Origin: Zobellella taiwanensis
GTDB taxonomy: Bacteria; Pseudomonadota; Gammaproteobacteria; Enterobacterales; Aeromonadaceae
DNA length: 64,000 nucleotides
Direction of reading: 5' to 3'
Assembly (NCBI RefSeq): GCF_003012795.1
Contig: NZ_PXYH01000008.1
Coordinates: forward strand, 89,302 to 153,301
Part shown: positions 52,729 through 64,000 of the stretch, piece after piece
How positions within the stretch are numbered: position 1 is the stretch's first letter
Layout: each line of letters begins with the position of its first letter
The notes under the pieces: generated by a model
The model's database searches: none
Told to the model about the DNA's origin: nothing
What the model saw: only the letters and a program-made list of their open reading frames with translations
Position numbers and translations under genes: made by a program

Positions 52729-53210
52729 GATAAGCCCTCCAGGCTCTGCTCCGTTCACCTTGCCACCCTCTCTCTGCCGGTCTTGGCGGAAAGATCCGGA
52801 CAGGATCGCCAAAGGTGACAAAGCGGACAGCTTTTTATCTTTATAAAACAAACACTTCTGCCAGCGAGGCTGTAAATAAGCAGAAAAGGGATGAAAAATC
52901 ACCTTAACCTGCTTTAAATCCGTTGTCTACGGGCTTTGGCAAATCCATTGGCTCCGCTCGAAACAGCCTGTCACAGCTCTCCCGGGCGCAACAGCGCCAA
53001 TCCGGAATGCCGACTGGCGCCAGTGCCCAAGTCTTCGGCAAACAGGCGGAAATGCCACTTACATCGACAACAACACAACAGCAAGATAAAAATACAAAAT
53101 TAAAAAACAAATCACTTAAATATCACTTAAAATCAAAATAAAAAACCAATACTGACGACTTCAACCTTCTCACTACTATCGTTTTTCCGGTGTGCACTGC
53201 CATAACAAAG
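52729..53210. promoter_or_regulatory. Divergent control region between ilvI and the leu promoter
   Basis: No convincing gene is seen in these 480 bp. A strongly AT-rich block at about 53080-53150 could be a bent DNA site for Lrp or H-NS, as upstream of E. coli ilvIH. The gene leuO, which sits here in E. coli, is absent. Confidence 0.5.
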
Positions 53211-53239
53211 TTGACAGCGACGTCGTTAATCGTTATCTG
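53211..53239 (+). promoter_or_regulatory. Sigma-70 promoter of the leu operon
   Basis: TTGACA and TATCTG are separated by 17 bp, 40 bp upstream of the leuL start. The -35 box is a perfect match to consensus and the -10 box is weaker. Confidence 0.6.
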
Positions 53240-53278
53240 TATAGCGTTGTTAACGGATTCTTTTCGGTGATGAGTGAT

Positions 53279-53344
53279 ATGCAAAAGCGTACTCAGCTAC
53301 TACTACTAACTCTAGATGTGCACAAGCGCACGGGTCAGGCGTAG
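53279..53344 (+). CDS. leuL: leu operon leader peptide
   Basis: The 21-residue peptide contains four consecutive leucines (positions 7-10) and one more at 12, all encoded by CTA, a rare leucine codon. A terminator hairpin follows 36 bp downstream. This is the classic layout of leucine attenuation: ribosome stalling at the CTA run when charged tRNA-Leu is scarce would favour an antiterminator and let leuABCD be transcribed. Confidence 0.9.
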   Translation: MQKRTQLLLLTLDVHKRTGQA

Positions 53345-53375
53345 CTGGAATTCATCATCCACATATTCAAAAGTA

Positions 53376-53405
53376 AAAAACCCGTGCCATCCGCACGGGT
53401 TTTTT
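53376..53405 (+). terminator. Attenuator of the leu operon
   Basis: CCCGTGC and GCACGGG form the stem around CATCC, followed by six T, between leuL and leuA. Confidence 0.93.
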
Positions 53406-53447
53406 ATATCTGTCGCGGGCGGCAAGGATCAACAGAGGGGAAGCGAC

Positions 53448-56115
<2,668 letters not shown>

Positions 56116-56116
<1 letters not shown>

Positions 56117-57513
56117 TGGCCAAGACCCTTTATCAGAAAGTCTTTGACGCCCACCTGGTGCGCAATGAAGCCGGCGAAACCCCGCTGCTGTATATCGACC
56201 GCCACCTGGTGCACGAAGTGACCTCGCCCCAGGCCTTTGACGGTCTGCGCGAAAAGGGCCGCAAGCTGCGCCGCCCCGACCGCACCTGGGCGACCATGGA
56301 CCACAACGTGTCCACCGAGACCAACGACATCGCGGCTTCCGGTGAAATGGCCCGCATCCAGATGGAAACCCTGGCCAAGAACTGTGAAGAATTCGGCGTG
56401 CCGCTGTATGACCTGCACCACAAGTACCAGGGCATCGTCCACGTGATCGGCCCCGAGCTGGGCCTGACCCTGCCCGGCACCACCATCGTCTGTGGCGACT
56501 CCCATACCGCCACCCACGGTGCCTTTGGTGCCCTGGCCTTCGGTATCGGTACGTCCGAAGTAGAACACGTCATGGCCACCCAGACCCTGAAACAGGGCCG
56601 GGCCAAGACCATGAAGATCCAGGTCAACGGCGAGCTCAACCCGGGCATCAGCGCCAAGGACGTGGTGCTGGCCATCATCGGCAAGGTCGGCCATGCCGGC
56701 GGCACCGGTTATGTGGTGGAATTCTGCGGCAGCGCCATCGAGTCCCTGTCGATGGAAGCGCGCATGACCATCTGCAACATGGCCATCGAGCTGGGCGCCA
56801 AGGCGGGCCTGGTCGCCCCGGATCAGACCACCTTTGACTACCTCAAGGGTCGTCCCTTCGCGCCGGAAGGCGAGCAGTGGGAGCAGGCCGTGGCCTACTG
56901 GAGCACCCTCAAGTCCGACGACGGCGCCCAGTTCGACGCCGTGGTGGAACTCAACGGGGCCGACATTGCACCCCAGGTGACCTGGGGCACCAACCCGGGC
57001 CAGGTAATGCCGGTGAACGGCACCATTCCTTCGCCGGAAGATTTTGATGACGCCGTGGAGCGTCAGTCCGCCGTCAAGGCCCTGCAGTACATGGACATTC
57101 CCGCCGGGGGCAAGCTCACCGACGTGAACATCGACAAGGTGTTCATCGGCTCCTGTACCAACAGCCGCATTGAAGACTTGCGCGCCGCCGCCGCCATCGC
57201 TCAGGGCCGCAAGGTGGCCGCCGGGGTCCAGGCCCTGGTGGTCCCCGGCTCCCAGCAGGTGAAGGCCCAGGCCGAAGCGGAAGGGCTGGACAAGATCTTC
57301 ATCGAAGCCGGTTTTGAATGGCGCCTGCCCGGTTGCTCCATGTGCCTGGCCATGAACAACGACCGGCTGCAGCCCGGCGAGCGTTGTGCCGCCACCAGCA
57401 ACCGCAACTTTGAAGGCCGTCAGGGCCGGGGTGGCCGTACCCACCTGGTGAGTCCGGCCATGGCCGCCGCCGCCGCCGTGTTCGGTCACTTTGTCGACAT
57501 TCGGGAACTGTAA
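56116..57513 (+). CDS. leuC: 3-isopropylmalate dehydratase large subunit
   Basis: The 465-residue aconitase-family subunit has [28 protein letters not shown] near residue 130 and the [4Fe-4S] cysteines in FIGSCTNSR near 345 and [12 protein letters not shown] near 407. With LeuD it isomerises isopropylmalate. The ATG overlaps the leuB stop (TAATG). Confidence 0.98.
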
Positions 57514-57523
57514 GGGGAATAAC

Positions 57524-58123
57524 ATGAGCGGATTCAAGCAATTAACCGGTATCGCCGCCCCCCTGGATGCGGCCAACGTAGACACCGACCAGATCATTCC
57601 CAAGCAGTTCCTGCAAAAGGTGACCCGGTCCGGCTTTGGCAAGCACCTGTTTCACGACTGGCGCTTTCTGGATGACGCCGGCGAGCAGCCAAACCCCGAG
57701 TTCGTGCTCAACCAGGCCCCTTACGATAAGGCGGTAATCCTGCTGGCCCGGGAAAACTTCGGTTGTGGCTCCAGCCGCGAACACGCGCCCTGGGCCCTGG
57801 CCGACTTTGGTCTGAAGGCCGTCATTGCCCCGAGCTTTGCCGACATCTTCTACGGCAACGCCATCAACAACGGCATGGTGCCGGTGCGCCTCACCGACGA
57901 CCAGGTTGAAAGCCTGTTCCAGTACGTGGCTGCCAGCCGGGGCGCCGAGATCACCGTGGATCTGGAAGCCCAGCAGGTGCGCGCCGGTGAACTGGCCTTC
58001 CCGTTTGAAATCGACGAGTTCCGCCGCTACTGCCTGCTCAACGGCCTCGACAACATTGGCCTGACCCTGCAGCACGCGGATCAGATCGATGCTTATGAAG
58101 CCAGTCAGCCGGGCTGGTTGTAA
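57524..58123 (+). CDS. leuD: 3-isopropylmalate dehydratase small subunit
   Basis: The 199-residue subunit has [15 protein letters not shown] near residue 19 and [20 protein letters not shown] near 80. AAGGGGAA lies 5 bp before the ATG at 57524; the upstream in-frame ATG at 57491 lies inside leuC. Confidence 0.98.
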   Translation: MSGFKQLTGIAAPLDAANVDTDQIIPKQFLQKVTRSGFGKHLFHDWRFLDDAGEQPNPEFVLNQAPYDKAVILLARENFGCGSSREHAPWALADFGLKAVIAPSFADIFYGNAINNGMVPVRLTDDQVESLFQYVAASRGAEITVDLEAQQVRAGELAFPFEIDEFRRYCLLNGLDNIGLTLQHADQIDAYEASQPGWL

Positions 58124-58130
58124 TCCCCGA

Positions 58131-58157
58131 TAACGCCGGCACGAGCCGGCGTTGTTT
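58131..58157 (+). terminator. Intrinsic terminator of leuABCD
   Basis: AACGCCGGC and GCCGGCGTT form a 9-bp stem around ACGA followed by GTTTT, just after leuD. Confidence 0.88.
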
Positions 58158-58222
58158 TATCCAATTGCAGCCCCCGCTGCTTCGGCGTCTGACATGGTTG
58201 AACACATCCATGCCATCCCAGG

Positions 58223-58513
58223 CTAGTGGACCTCACTCAGCGCCAGAGCCACCAAATCAACCCCGTCACCGGGCTCGACCCGGATCACGCTGGCGGTGGC
58301 AGTCAGGGGGGCGACCCCGGCATCGGCCGAAGGCAGCACCAGCCGCCATTGTTGGCCCAACTGGCATTGGCCGGTGGCGACCTCCATCAGCAGACCTTCA
58401 GCACTGAGATTGCGACAGATACCTTCTACCTTTTCCTTGGTGGTAGCCAGTATTACCCTGGCATCCAGTTGCATACGGCTGTACAGCCTCTGTTCATCAT
58501 GAGCGGGAATCAT
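58223..58513 (-). CDS. PilZ domain protein
   Basis: The 96-residue protein has the c-di-GMP-binding features of PilZ: RLYSRMQLDARV near residue 9 (arginine motif) and RNLSAEGLLMEV near 34 (N-x-S-x-x-G motif), followed by a beta-barrel-like segment. It is probably a single-domain c-di-GMP effector. It stands alone between leuD and the thi riboswitch, so its target cannot be guessed. Confidence 0.85.
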   Translation of the reverse strand: MIPAHDEQRLYSRMQLDARVILATTKEKVEGICRNLSAEGLLMEVATGQCQLGQQWRLVLPSADAGVAPLTATASVIRVEPGDGVDLVALALSEVH

Positions 58514-58574
58514 ATGCCTTCTTCCTTCCTGGAACTGGTTTAGCCAAACAAATCACCCTACAATAGCGGCTCTT

Positions 58575-58650
58575 CTCAAACGGGGTGCGGTCAGCCGCTG
58601 AGATCATACTCGTACACCTGATCCGGGTCATGCCGGCGGAGGGATTTGAG
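58575..58650 (+). ncRNA. TPP riboswitch (THI element)
   Basis: The element has GGGGTGCGG, the conserved GCTGAGATCATACTCG, ACCTGATCCGGGTCATGCC and GGCGGAGGGA in the right order. CTCAAA at 58575 and TTTGAG at 58645 close helix P1. It lies 44 bp before thiB, so thiamine pyrophosphate probably represses the transporter operon, by hiding the ribosome binding site since no terminator hairpin with a T-run is seen. Confidence 0.95.
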
Positions 58651-58693
58651 CACTCGGCCCCCGATATGCAGCTTTCCACCAAGGAGTGGCCCG

Positions 58694-59677
58694 GTGAAAA
58701 AAACCTTGCTTGTCTTATCGTTGCTCGTCAGCAGCCCGGTTACGGCGCAAACGCCAACATTGACCATCTATACCTATAGCTCATTCGCCTCCGATTGGGG
58801 CCCCGGCCCAGCCATAGAGCAGGCTTTTGAAGCAGAATGTGACTGTAATCTCGAGTGGGTGGCACTGGACGACGGCGTTTCCATTCTCAACCGACTGCGC
58901 CTCGAAGGCGCCAACACCAAAGCCGACCTGGTGCTGGGGCTGGATACCAACCTGTTACAGGCCGCTAAAGACACCGGCCTGCTGGCCGAGCACGGTCACC
59001 CCCCCGCGGGGCTCAAGGTGCCCGGCGGCTGGAACGACTCCGTCTTTCTGCCCTTCGACTACGGCTACTTCGCCTTTATCTACGACACCAAACGCCTAGC
59101 CAATCCCCCGGCCAGCTTTGCCGAGCTGTTGCAACGTCCTGAACTGACCCTGCTGTATCAGGATCCGCGCACCAGTACACCTGGGCAGGGCCTGATGCTG
59201 TGGGTGCAAAAACTCTATGGCGACCAGGCCCCCGACGTCTGGCAGAACCTGGCCAAACGGACCATCTCCGTCACCAAGGGCTGGAGTGAGTCCTATGGCA
59301 TGTTTCTCAAGGGCGAGGCGGATCTGGTGTTGTCCTACACCACTTCTCCCGCCTACCATATCGAGGCGGAGCAGAATACCCAATATCGTGCCGCCGGCTT
59401 CGAGGAAGGCCATTACCTACAGGTTGAAGTCGCCGCCCGGCTCAATACCAGCCGACAGCCAGAACTGGCCGAGCGCTTCCTGCAGTTCATGGTGAGCCCC
59501 GGCTTCCAGCAGCATATTCCTACCGGCAACTGGATGTATCCAGTTATCGAAGCCGAGCTGCCCGAAGGCTTTAAACAGTTGGTTCAGCCGGCCCGGGCCC
59601 TGTCCTTCGATCCCGAGCAGGTTTCCAGCCAGCGCCAGGGTTGGCTGCGACAATGGCTGGCTGCCGTGACCCGCTGA
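58694..59677 (+). CDS. thiB: Thiamine ABC transporter substrate-binding protein
   Basis: The 327-residue protein starts with GTG, preceded by AAGGAG at a 7-bp spacing, and has a Sec signal peptide of about 19 residues (KKTLLVLSLLVSSPVTAQ). The mature part matches ThiB: LTIYTYSSFASDWGPGPAIEQAFEAEC, GLDTNLLQAAKDTGL and a thiamine-site region WSESYGMFLKGEADLVLSYTTSPAYH. It binds thiamine and its phosphates in the periplasm. Confidence 0.95.
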   Translation: MKKTLLVLSLLVSSPVTAQTPTLTIYTYSSFASDWGPGPAIEQAFEAECDCNLEWVALDDGVSILNRLRLEGANTKADLVLGLDTNLLQAAKDTGLLAEHGHPPAGLKVPGGWNDSVFLPFDYGYFAFIYDTKRLANPPASFAELLQRPELTLLYQDPRTSTPGQGLMLWVQKLYGDQAPDVWQNLAKRTISVTKGWSESYGMFLKGEADLVLSYTTSPAYHIEAEQNTQYRAAGFEEGHYLQVEVAARLNTSRQPELAERFLQFMVSPGFQQHIPTGNWMYPVIEAELPEGFKQLVQPARALSFDPEQVSSQRQGWLRQWLAAVTR

Positions 59678-61278
59678 TGCCAAACCGCTACTGGTGGCTG
59701 CCGGGCAGCCTCAGCCTGCTCGGAATATTACTGCTCACCGCCGGGCCCATAGGGGCCCTGCTGTTGCAAGGCGGCCAGATGTCCCTGGGGAAAGTGCTCT
59801 CAGATCCCTATCTGCGCCACGTCATCTGGTTCAGCTTTTATCAGGCCAGCCTGTCCACCTTGCTCAGCCTGCTGCTGGCCATTCCCCTGGCCCAGGCCCT
59901 GTCACGCCGACATTTCCCCGGCCGTGGACTACTGTTACGCCTTTTTGGGCTGTCACTGGTATTACCGGTGATCCTGGTGGTATTCGGCATTGTCGCCGTT
60001 CATGGTCGTCAGGGCTGGGTCAATCAGTTACTCGGATGGCTCGGCATGGAGCCCGTCGGCTATCTTTACGGTCTGACCGGCATACTGCTGGCTCATGTGT
60101 TCTTCAACATGCCCCTGGCCGCCCGCGTTCTGCTGCAGCAAATAGAAGCCATCCCCGCCAGTCAATGGCGGCTGGCGGGCCAGTTGGGATTTAATAGCCG
60201 ACAGCTGTTCCGCTGGCTGGTCTGGCCGGCGGTACGCCATGCCTTGCCCGGACTGGCCAGCATGATCTTCATGCTCTGCTTTACCAGCTTCGCCACCGTC
60301 ATGGCCTTGGGCGGCGGCCCCAAATCGACCACTCTGGAAGTCGCAATCTACCAGGCCCTGCGCTTCGATTTTGATCTTCCCTTGGCAGGCAGTCTGGCCC
60401 TGCTGCAGTTACTGTTCTGCGGTGCCTTCCTGCTGCTCCAGTACCGCCTGAGCCAACCGTCCGACCGGCAGGTTCACCGGCAGAGCCAGGGTTTTCGCCC
60501 GGATCGCCATACCTGGTCCACACGCTGTACCGATGTTGCCACACTGGCTCTGTGCCTTTGTGTGTTCCTGCCTCCCCTGCTGGCAATAGTAACAGCCGGA
60601 CTCAATCCACGACTGTGGGCCAGTCTGGGTTCTCCCCTGCTGTGGCACGCCCTATGGAGTTCCCTGGTCATAGCGGCCAGCGCCGCCCTGTTATCCGTGG
60701 CACTCACCCTGGGCTTGCTCGTATCCAGTCGTCACCTGCGCCTGCGCCTGCAACGTCGTGGCCAGGCCGCCATTCTCGAGGCTACAGGCTCCGTTATCCT
60801 GGTATTGCCTGCTGTGGTGCTTTCTACGGGCCTGTTCATCCTGTTGCGAACGGTCACTGACGTCTTTATCCTGGCGCCGCTGTTGGTAGTATTGGTCAAC
60901 GCTCTGATGGCCATGCCTTATGGCCTGCGTACCCTGCAATTACCCATGGAACACGTCGCCCGCCGTTACGACCGGTTATGTCAAGGGCTCGACATCCATG
61001 GGCTGAACCGGCTGCGACGGGTGGAATGGCCGCTGCTTCGCCAGCCTCTGGGATTGACCATGGCATTGGCCATGATGTTGTCGCTCGGTGACTTGAGTGC
61101 CATCGCCCTGTTTGGCAGCCAGCATCTGCAAACGCTTCCCTGGCTGCTTTATCAGCAATTGGGCAGTTATCAGATGATGGATGCCGCAGCCACCGCCCTG
61201 GTACTGCTGCTGCTGAGCCTGGGGTTGTTCCTGATGATAGAGCGGGTGCTCGGGGGGAAACATGCTGGAACTGAATGA
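59677..61278 (+). CDS. thiP: Thiamine ABC transporter permease
   Basis: The 533-residue protein has about 12 membrane helices in two similar halves, each with an ABC-permease EAA loop (IEAIPASQWRLAGQLGFNSRQLFRWLVWP in the first, YDRLCQGLDIHGLNRLRRVEWPLLR in the second). The ATG overlaps the thiB stop (TGATG). Confidence 0.93.
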   Translation: MPNRYWWLPGSLSLLGILLLTAGPIGALLLQGGQMSLGKVLSDPYLRHVIWFSFYQASLSTLLSLLLAIPLAQALSRRHFPGRGLLLRLFGLSLVLPVILVVFGIVAVHGRQGWVNQLLGWLGMEPVGYLYGLTGILLAHVFFNMPLAARVLLQQIEAIPASQWRLAGQLGFNSRQLFRWLVWPAVRHALPGLASMIFMLCFTSFATVMALGGGPKSTTLEVAIYQALRFDFDLPLAGSLALLQLLFCGAFLLLQYRLSQPSDRQVHRQSQGFRPDRHTWSTRCTDVATLALCLCVFLPPLLAIVTAGLNPRLWASLGSPLLWHALWSSLVIAASAALLSVALTLGLLVSSRHLRLRLQRRGQAAILEATGSVILVLPAVVLSTGLFILLRTVTDVFILAPLLVVLVNALMAMPYGLRTLQLPMEHVARRYDRLCQGLDIHGLNRLRRVEWPLLRQPLGLTMALAMMLSLGDLSAIALFGSQHLQTLPWLLYQQLGSYQMMDAAATALVLLLLSLGLFLMIERVLGGKHAGTE

Positions 61279-61957
61279 ACTGAGCGCAAGCTACCCGGAG
61301 CAACAGCTTTGTTTTTCGCTGCGCGCGGCTCCGGGCACCATCACCGCACTGATTGGTCCCAGTGGGGCCGGCAAATCGACCATGCTGGCCATGATTGGTG
61401 GCTTTACCGGCACAAGCAGTGGTCAACTGCTGCTGGATGGCCAATCGCTCCGCTCTCTCGAACCGGCCCGACGGCCAATCACCACGTTATTTCAGGACAA
61501 CAACCTGTTCTGGCACATGACCGTTTACCAGAATATTGCCATCGGCCTCCATCCGGGATTGAAACTGAGCACATTACAGCAACAGGAGATTATCCGGGTA
61601 GCCGAGCAGGTTGGTATCGCAGGCCTGCTCGAGCGCAAGCCGGGTCAACTGTCGGGAGGACAACAACAACGGGTAGGGCTGGCGCGCAGCCTGGCTCGAC
61701 GCCAGCCCGTGTTGTTGCTGGACGAACCGTTTTCCGCTCTGGATCCGGCGCTGCGCTTTGAGCTGCTTGAACTGTTACGCACGCAGACCGATAAACTCGG
61801 ACTGACGGTACTGCTGGTTACCCACCACCCAGACGAAGCGGCCAGGGTTGCCGATCGTATCGCTTTCGTTTACGACGGCAAAATTATAGAGCAAGGCGAC
61901 AGGGAGCTGCTGTCGGCCCCCCGCACCTCCGCATTACGGAATTATCTGGGTCGTTAA
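61262..61957 (+). CDS. thiQ: Thiamine ABC transporter ATP-binding protein
   Basis: The 231-residue ATPase has Walker A GPSGAGKST near residue 37, the Q-loop LFQDNNLFWH near 78, signature LSGGQQQRVGLARSLA near 128 and Walker B LLLDEPFSALDP near 151. It overlaps thiP by 17 bp and is convergent with phoH (4-bp overlap). Confidence 0.95.
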   Translation: MLELNELSASYPEQQLCFSLRAAPGTITALIGPSGAGKSTMLAMIGGFTGTSSGQLLLDGQSLRSLEPARRPITTLFQDNNLFWHMTVYQNIAIGLHPGLKLSTLQQQEIIRVAEQVGIAGLLERKPGQLSGGQQQRVGLARSLARRQPVLLLDEPFSALDPALRFELLELLRTQTDKLGLTVLLVTHHPDEAARVADRIAFVYDGKIIEQGDRELLSAPRTSALRNYLGR

Positions 61958-63333
61958 AGGTTTTCCTCGGCAAAGGATGCCAGCCGACTGCGCACCACGC
62001 CATTGAGATAGATATTGGCGCTGCCCTCAAAGTCCTTGAACCGTTCTACGATATAGGTCAATCCGGAGGTGACCGGGGTCAGGTAATTGGAATCGATCTG
62101 CGCCAGGTTGCCCGAGCACACCAGCTTGGTGCCTTCTCCACAGCGGGTAATGATGGTCTTGAGCTGGGAGGCGGTCAGGTTCTGGCATTCGTCCAGCAGC
62201 ACGAAGGTATTCTGGATGCTGCGCCCGCGCATGAAGTTCACCGATTTGAACTGGATATTGGCCTTGCCCATGATGTAGCTGAGCGAGCCGTCCATACATT
62301 CGTCCTGCTTGTGCAACACCTCCAGGGTATCGGTAATGGCGGCCAGCCAGGGCGCCATTTTTTCTTCCTCGGTACCGGGTAGAAAGCCGATACTCTCGGC
62401 GATCTCGGGGGTATTGCGGGTGACGATCACCCTGTCGTAGATCCCTTTTTCTATGGTCATCTCCAGGGCCGATGCCATAGCCAGCAAGGTTTTACCGCAA
62501 CCCGCGGGACCAGTCAGGATCACCAGATCCATATGCGGATCCAGCAAGGCATCCAGGGCCATAGCCTGATAGATGTTCTTGGGATGTATCCCCCAGGCCT
62601 TGCGGCCCATCATTCGTTCACGACCCAAGTCGACAAAACGCACCCGTTCGCTGCCCCTAGCGACTACTCGTCCCGCAAAATCATCCGTGTCGTCGATCAA
62701 ATACTGGTTGATATGTGCCGAAGGTAATATTTCTTCGGCAATGGTATGGATCACTTCCCGGCCATGGGTTTCACTTTCACACTCCCCCACTCTGTCCCAA
62801 AAGCTGCCCTCTACATGATAAAATCCTTTGGATAACAGACGAATATCATCCACCAGTTGATCGGAACGATAGTCTTCCACATGCTGCAGACCGGCCCCCT
62901 TGGCCTTGAGCCGCATGTTGATGTCCTTGGTGACCAGTACCGCCATGCCCTGGGCATGATGCTTTTGCAGGTAAAGGGCCGTATTGATGATACGGTTATC
63001 GGCTTCATCATCGGTAAATACCGCATAGCCTTCTGGCAGATGTCGATCCGAAATGATGGCAATACGGCCGGAAGCCTCATCGTCTTTCAGCCCCAGCGGC
63101 ACGCCGGCAATGATTTGCTCTGGTGTGGCATCGTGGAAAATATCCTCGAGAGTACGAATGGCTACCCGTGCGTCCCGGCTGACATCCTTTTGCCGATCCT
63201 TGATGCGATCCAGCTCTTCAAGCACCGTCATGGGGATGACAACGTCATGTTCCTTGAAGGAATAAATAGAAAGGGGTTCATGTAGGAGAACGTTGGTATC
63301 AAGAATAAAGCGTTTGCGGTCGTTGCCGTCCAT
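61954..63333 (-). CDS. PhoH family protein with PIN domain (YlaK type)
   Basis: The 459-residue protein has an N-terminal PIN domain (RFILDTNVLLHEP near residue 7, PMTVLEELDRIKD near 32, VLVTKDINMRLKAKG near 130) and a C-terminal PhoH ATPase with Walker A LTGPAGCGKTLLA near 262 and FVLLDECQNLTASQLKTIITRCGEG near 365. PIN-PhoH proteins are RNA helicase-nucleases in the studied cases (PhoH2). GGGAG at a 7-bp distance favours the ATG at 63333 over the one at 63339. Confidence 0.92.
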   Translation of the reverse strand: MDGNDRKRFILDTNVLLHEPLSIYSFKEHDVVIPMTVLEELDRIKDRQKDVSRDARVAIRTLEDIFHDATPEQIIAGVPLGLKDDEASGRIAIISDRHLPEGYAVFTDDEADNRIINTALYLQKHHAQGMAVLVTKDINMRLKAKGAGLQHVEDYRSDQLVDDIRLLSKGFYHVEGSFWDRVGECESETHGREVIHTIAEEILPSAHINQYLIDDTDDFAGRVVARGSERVRFVDLGRERMMGRKAWGIHPKNIYQAMALDALLDPHMDLVILTGPAGCGKTLLAMASALEMTIEKGIYDRVIVTRNTPEIAESIGFLPGTEEEKMAPWLAAITDTLEVLHKQDECMDGSLSYIMGKANIQFKSVNFMRGRSIQNTFVLLDECQNLTASQLKTIITRCGEGTKLVCSGNLAQIDSNYLTPVTSGLTYIVERFKDFEGSANIYLNGVVRSRLASFAEENL

Positions 63334-63517
63334 AGGCATGCTCCCCGGGCCAGGCCCTTGTCATGGTCATGCCCTCAGTTAGACATTGGGTCATGACAGC
63401 TTTATTACGATTTAACGCTATGCCTTTTTTCTTCTGTCGGCAAGCACGGGAATGGAAGCAAGAGTTCAGTTGGCGATAAATCAGCCAGTTACGACCAATT
63501 GTGAGATAAACCAACGT

Positions 63518-63549
63518 AAAAAACCCCGACACTCTCGTATCGGGGTTTC
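63518..63549 (-). terminator. Intrinsic terminator of the rRNA operon
   Basis: AAACCCCGA and TCGGGGTTT form the stem; on the minus strand T residues follow, just after the 5S gene. Confidence 0.88.
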
Positions 63550-63556
63550 CTAATGG

Positions 63557-63675
63557 GTGCCTGGCAGTGACCTACTTTCACATGGCAGCTGCCACACTAT
63601 CATCGGCGCGGTTGCGTTTCACTGCTGAGTTCGGCATGGAGTCAGGTGGTTCCACAACGCTATTGCCGCCAGGCA
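63557..63675 (-). rRNA. rrf: 5S ribosomal RNA
   Basis: The reverse complement starts TGCCTGGCGGCAATAGCG and contains CCACCTGACTCCATGCCGAA and the matching 3' end TGCCAGGCA, giving the closed terminal stem and a length of about 119 bases. Confidence 0.97.
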
Positions 63676-63759
63676 TTAAACTTGAATTCGGAAAAAGCGG
63701 TTTCGATGAATATGTTTTGTTCTCGAGACTACAAGTCTCTCACACTTCTTGGGTGTTGT

Positions 63760-64000
<241 letters not shown>

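Noticed and set aside
52923..53141. 72-codon ORF in the ilvI-leuL interval
   Set aside because: It has no ribosome binding site, runs into the AT-rich block with a lysine-rich tail, and has no leuO-like sequence.

Overview
The window reads as chromosome of a GC-rich gammaproteobacterium, most likely of the Aeromonadales (Oceanimonas, Oceanisphaera or Zobellella type). This rests on the tusDCB-rpsL-rpsG-fusA-tuf order preceded by a yheO-type regulator, the divergent ilvIH / leuABCD arrangement, several chemotaxis receptors and the purine-catabolic gene set. The genus is an inference; no 16S rRNA is in the window.

Bases 1-12055 are the right-hand end of an integrated defence island. Six tightly packed plus-strand genes run from a protein cut by the window edge, with a PD-(D/E)XK-like C-terminus. 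They continue through an AlbA_2/GHKL ATP-binding protein, a large adenine methyltransferase (PglX-like), a SNF2 helicase (BrxHII-like), a PglZ alkaline-phosphatase-superfamily protein and a small BrxA-like protein. The last four match the core order of a type 3 BREX phage-defence system. A 79-codon ORF that overlaps both neighbours by 4 bp sits between methyltransferase and helicase, and a 59-codon ORF with a strong ribosome binding site follows the BrxA-like gene. The island ends in a noncoding stretch rich in inverted repeats and a 46-bp copy of the 3' half of a CAT-anticodon tRNA, a typical attachment-site duplication. Debris follows: an IS3-type orfA fragment, a broken IS5-family transposase and a 25-codon stump of a chemotaxis receptor.

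Bases 13100-22800 hold ordinary chromosome: ketopantoate reductase, a DUF2797 protein, a PhoD-like phosphatase, two chemotaxis receptors, a polytopic NnrS-like membrane protein, a PerM/AI-2E family transporter and a DUF59 protein.

Bases 22800-39730 form a purine-catabolism region: allA, uraD and puuE facing uraH and an AzgA-type purine permease; a SulP transporter and a universal stress protein; a GntR/FCD regulator; the operon xdhA-xdhB-xdhC-guaD; an MFS transporter, a RutR-like TetR regulator and a GlcG/HbpS-like protein. A GTATAC-centred palindrome recurs upstream of puuE/uraH, the GntR gene, xdhA/MFS and the GlcG-like gene, which suggests one regulon. Urate oxidase and allantoicase are not present in the window.

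Bases 39900-43650 carry a SieB-like protein, mgsA, bfd with a Fur-box-like site, a second SulP transporter and a DUF442 sulfurtransferase/phosphatase-like gene. Bases 43679-50380 are the str operon (tuf, fusA, rpsG, rpsL) with tusBCD, ridA and yheO. Bases 50500-58160 are ilvH-ilvI facing leuL-leuABCD with an attenuator. Bases 58220-63340 hold a PilZ protein, a TPP riboswitch with thiBPQ, and phoH. The window ends in the 5S gene and the 3' end of a 23S gene of an rRNA operon on the minus strand.
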